Below, one piece after another: positions 61,874-64,000 of a DNA stretch of 64,000 bases. The translations under genes and the position numbers were made by a program. The notes under the pieces are model-generated. The model had not been told where the DNA came from, ran no database searches, and was given only the letters and a program-made list of their open reading frames with translations. Within the stretch, counting starts at the first letter, position 1; each line of letters starts with the position of its first letter. Source of the DNA: Alteribacter natronophilus (GTDB lineage Bacteria > Bacillota > Bacilli > Bacillales > Salisediminibacteriaceae); contig NZ_VCRO01000006.1 of assembly GCF_006007885.1 (NCBI RefSeq), positions 136,920 to 200,919 on the forward strand, given 5' to 3'.

Positions 61874-64000
61874 TTAACCGTTATATTTTGTCTCCACTTC
61901 GTAATCATGGAGCTGCTCAACAACCTCTGCTCCAAGTATGACCGGCAAATCTTTCTTATCATCCGCCTCGTCCTGCGTCAGGCGGTATCTGTCCACTTTC
62001 ATCCCTTCAGTCTTGGATTTATGGGAAAGGTAAACGGTGTTGCGGGTTCTGCCGGCGATAAACTCGAGGTTTCTTATATTGGTCCGCTCGGCTTTATACG
62101 GTACGAGCCAGCGCTGCAGAAAACCGGTCCTGATTAACTCAGTCTCCCCTTCATCCCGGTTTCTTGCCATACTGCCTCTTAAATGGTTCTCCTTCACTAT
62201 GAAGTTTGTATTTTTCTTATCAAACCGCGGCTTTTTGTAAATTCCGATCAGATACCAGACTGCCAGAATCCCTAAAAGGAGATAGGACAGATAAATTCCA
62301 TACTGCCGCCAGAATCCGATCGGTTCCACATTCGCCGACGCTGTGGCGGAGGCTGTTTCCCCTTCGTATGGTCCTGAGACAGTAAGCTCAATCGTCCGCT
62401 CACCGTCATTTGTCAGAAACGGAAATCTCGGACTCTCAGGAACCACATTGATTTGAGAACCATGCTGCTTGAGTGAAGCATCGAAGGTTCCTCCGTCTAC
62501 TGACATTTCAATATCATCGAACACGGAGGCAAGCTCAGACTCTGAAATAGGAATCTCGTTAATGTAAGGGATAAACACAATCGGTTCTGCTTCTCCCATT
62601 TCATCCATAGGAGCACTCCAGTTTTCATTTTCTGCCTGGAGTGTCCATTCTCTCGCTTCAAGACCGTGAAGATTCAGCTCCTTCGTTTCCTGATAGAAGC
62701 CTGGGATGTACCCTGTAACGGCGGCTCTTCCGTAATCATCCGGCATTTCGTAGGCAGCAGTGAACGCCTGCATCTGCTCATCCCAGGAGAGGGTATAGGT
62801 TTCTTCACCGATCTCAGCCGTCACATCCATTTCCTCTGCCCGACTGGCAGGAAGAGTCAGGGTTTCCCTCGCTCCCCCGCGCTCAGTGAAGCGGACGATG
62901 AGCTTCATGTCTGTTCCGGCAAAGAACGTTTGCGGGTCATCGGTTAACTCTCCGTCTGCCTCTACTCGCTTAGTCGAAATGTTAAAGTCGATCGATGACT
63001 CTGCAATAAAGTTCATCGTCTCAGGGTTCACATCATCTGCAAAAGTAAGCGTGTAACGCCCCTCCGGAATTACCCCTTCCACAGAGTCGTGACTTACATG
63101 GGATACAGCACCGTAAAGCGTTTCTCTAAGCTCGGCCGGATCGTATGGCGATTCGATTGCATATGGACCGTCTGCCTCATATCCGGTTGACGATCCGTTC
63201 ACTTCCACCGAAGTAATTCCGTGCTCTGCTGGATCTCCCATGTCCTGATGAAGCACTGTGAGACGTTTTAACGGGTATGGTGACTCAATCGTGACCTTAT
63301 TGCCTTCAATAGCAGGATTGAGGATATTGCCGGACCGGTCCGAATCGGGGTCGCGGTTTGTAATAAGTGCCGCCACCTCATTGATCCTGTCAATGATCTC
63401 CTGTTCGTTTGATGCCTGAAGGTGCTCTCCCTGGAGTGTGACATCCCAGAAATCTTCTTTAAATTCCTGCATCATGATTCTTTCATCGTTAGTAACGTAA
63501 GCTTCAAATGTGACAAAAATAGCGTGAAATGAGGCCTCACGCTGTTCCATTTCCTCCTGGAAATCCTGCATGGTATCCAGAGCGTGACGGCGGTTCTGTT
63601 CAAGCTCCGTGTCGTTTCTCATGGTGTAGTCCAGATCGTTGAATGCCCCGTCCATTACGATAATGAACCAGTAATCGTCCTCCGGATCGCTGTCATGCGA
63701 TGTCCGGATGTGCTCAAAAGCGGTTTCCACCGTTTCAAAAGGTGTATTTCCACGTTCTTCCCACTGTTCAATGTTCTGAATTTCCTTCTGGCGTTCTGAA
63801 TATGTAAGTTCAATTGGGAGGACTTCATCCGCGCTGCTCATCCGGATCACATTGAGGATGTCATTCTCACCAAGAAGCCCTGTCATGCTCTGAAGAGCAT
63901 AGTTTGCAAACTTCCAGTTGTCGGTGTCAATTCTCTCACCGCTTTCTTCATCATCGTAATACCACATGCTTCCGGAGTCATCGTAGATGAGCGTAATGTT
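61874..64000 (-). CDS. vWA-domain membrane protein, N-terminus beyond the window
   Basis: The frame is open to the right edge: the 11 codons before the first ATG (63967) read NITLIYDDSGS, so the true start is upstream of the window. DDSGSM is a MIDAS (DxSxS) metal site of a von Willebrand A domain, and the visible first 210 residues complete it (YWFIIVMDGAFND, ASFHAIFVTF). Beta-rich, acidic Ig-like regions follow (about 220-560), then one TM helix (YLSYLLLGILAVWYLIGIY, about residues 575-595 counted from 63967) and a basic cytosolic tail of about 100 residues. The acidic ectodomain suggests it is outside the membrane. First visible gene of the operon. Confidence 0.82.
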   Translation of the reverse strand, partial: NITLIYDDSGSMWYYDDEESGERIDTDNWKFANYALQSMTGLLGENDILNVIRMSSADEVLPIELTYSERQKEIQNIEQWEERGNTPFETVETAFEHIRTSHDSDPEDDYWFIIVMDGAFNDLDYTMRNDTELEQNRRHALDTMQDFQEEMEQREASFHAIFVTFEAYVTNDERIMMQEFKEDFWDVTLQGEHLQASNEQEIIDRINEVAALITNRDPDSDRSGNILNPAIEGNKVTIESPYPLKRLTVLHQDMGDPAEHGITSVEVNGSSTGYEADGPYAIESPYDPAELRETLYGAVSHVSHDSVEGVIPEGRYTLTFADDVNPETMNFIAESSIDFNISTKRVEADGELTDDPQTFFAGTDMKLIVRFTERGGARETLTLPASRAEEMDVTAEIGEETYTLSWDEQMQAFTAAYEMPDDYGRAAVTGYIPGFYQETKELNLHGLEAREWTLQAENENWSAPMDEMGEAEPIVFIPYINEIPISESELASVFDDIEMSVDGGTFDASLKQHGSQINVVPESPRFPFLTNDGERTIELTVSGPYEGETASATASANVEPIGFWRQYGIYLSYLLLGILAVWYLIGIYKKPRFDKKNTNFIVKENHLRGSMARNRDEGETELIRTGFLQRWLVPYKAERTNIRNLEFIAGRTRNTVYLSHKSKTEGMKVDRYRLTQDEADDKKDLPVILGAEVVEQLHDYEVETKYNG

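Overview
The window is a chromosomal segment from a member of the Bacillales, most likely a halophilic or alkaliphilic Bacillaceae. The evidence is AGGAGG-type ribosome binding sites, many intrinsic terminators, a Spo0E-type phosphatase (sporulating lineage), a YhcX-type GNAT-nitrilase fusion, a GlpP antiterminator, a sigma-54 (SigL-type) regulator, a Na+/sugar symporter and very acidic osmoprotectant-binding lipoproteins. The genus is not decidable from this sequence alone. I saw no rRNA, tRNA, CRISPR array, transposase or phage gene.

Layout. 1-7 kb: a SulP permease cut by the left edge, a small unknown protein, pfkA, an Amt ammonium channel, two paralogous mini membrane proteins and prfC. 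7.1-8.6 kb: a 20-bp tandem repeat array that runs into the 3' end of a NERD/zinc-ribbon gene, then a tiny zinc-finger protein. 8.7-10.8 kb: an operon of two DUF1538 membrane proteins and a protein made of two fused P-II-like domains. 10.9-13.6 kb: a pentapeptide-repeat protein, a Spo0E-like protein and alpha-phosphoglucomutase. 13.8-18 kb: glpP-glpK-glpD without glpF, with a terminator/antiterminator leader before glpD. 18.3-31.4 kb: a galactoside regulon (GH42 beta-galactosidase, an M24-fold protein with lost metal ligands, a ROK repressor, galK-galE-galT, GH36 alpha-galactosidase, Na+/solute symporter). Its gal and symporter promoters carry a TTAATTAA-N5-TTAATTAA palindrome and cre-like sites. 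31.7-39.5 kb: a membrane-anchored YtkA-like protein, yhcX, a stand-alone receiver, a TPP riboswitch with thiE-thiS-thiG-thiO, and small unknowns. 39.6-47.8 kb: a sensor kinase and NtrC-type sigma-54 activator next to a five-gene osmoprotectant ABC operon that has a textbook -24/-12 promoter. 48-50.7 kb: eutH and an ABC exporter pair.

50.9-64 kb: a large one-strand operon that I consider the most unusual part. In transcription order it encodes a von Willebrand A membrane protein (start beyond the right edge), a 1123-aa tubulin/FtsZ-like GTPase, a 716-aa two-TM coiled-coil protein, and a 1289-aa membrane protein. The last of these has a decayed helicase-like middle, a LIM-like zinc module and a DA1-type HELTH metallopeptidase. 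The operon ends with a CARF-HEPN protein of the Cas02710/Csm6-like kind, followed by a terminator. No cas gene is visible. The gene set suggests a membrane-associated, nucleotide-signalled conflict or stress-response system; that role is inference.

Two 181-bp MITE-like repeats (18.1 and 35.1 kb) share imperfect terminal inverted repeats. A related GC-rich core sits in a 242-bp palindromic element at 32.3 kb. One MITE-like copy lies between the TPP riboswitch terminator and thiE.
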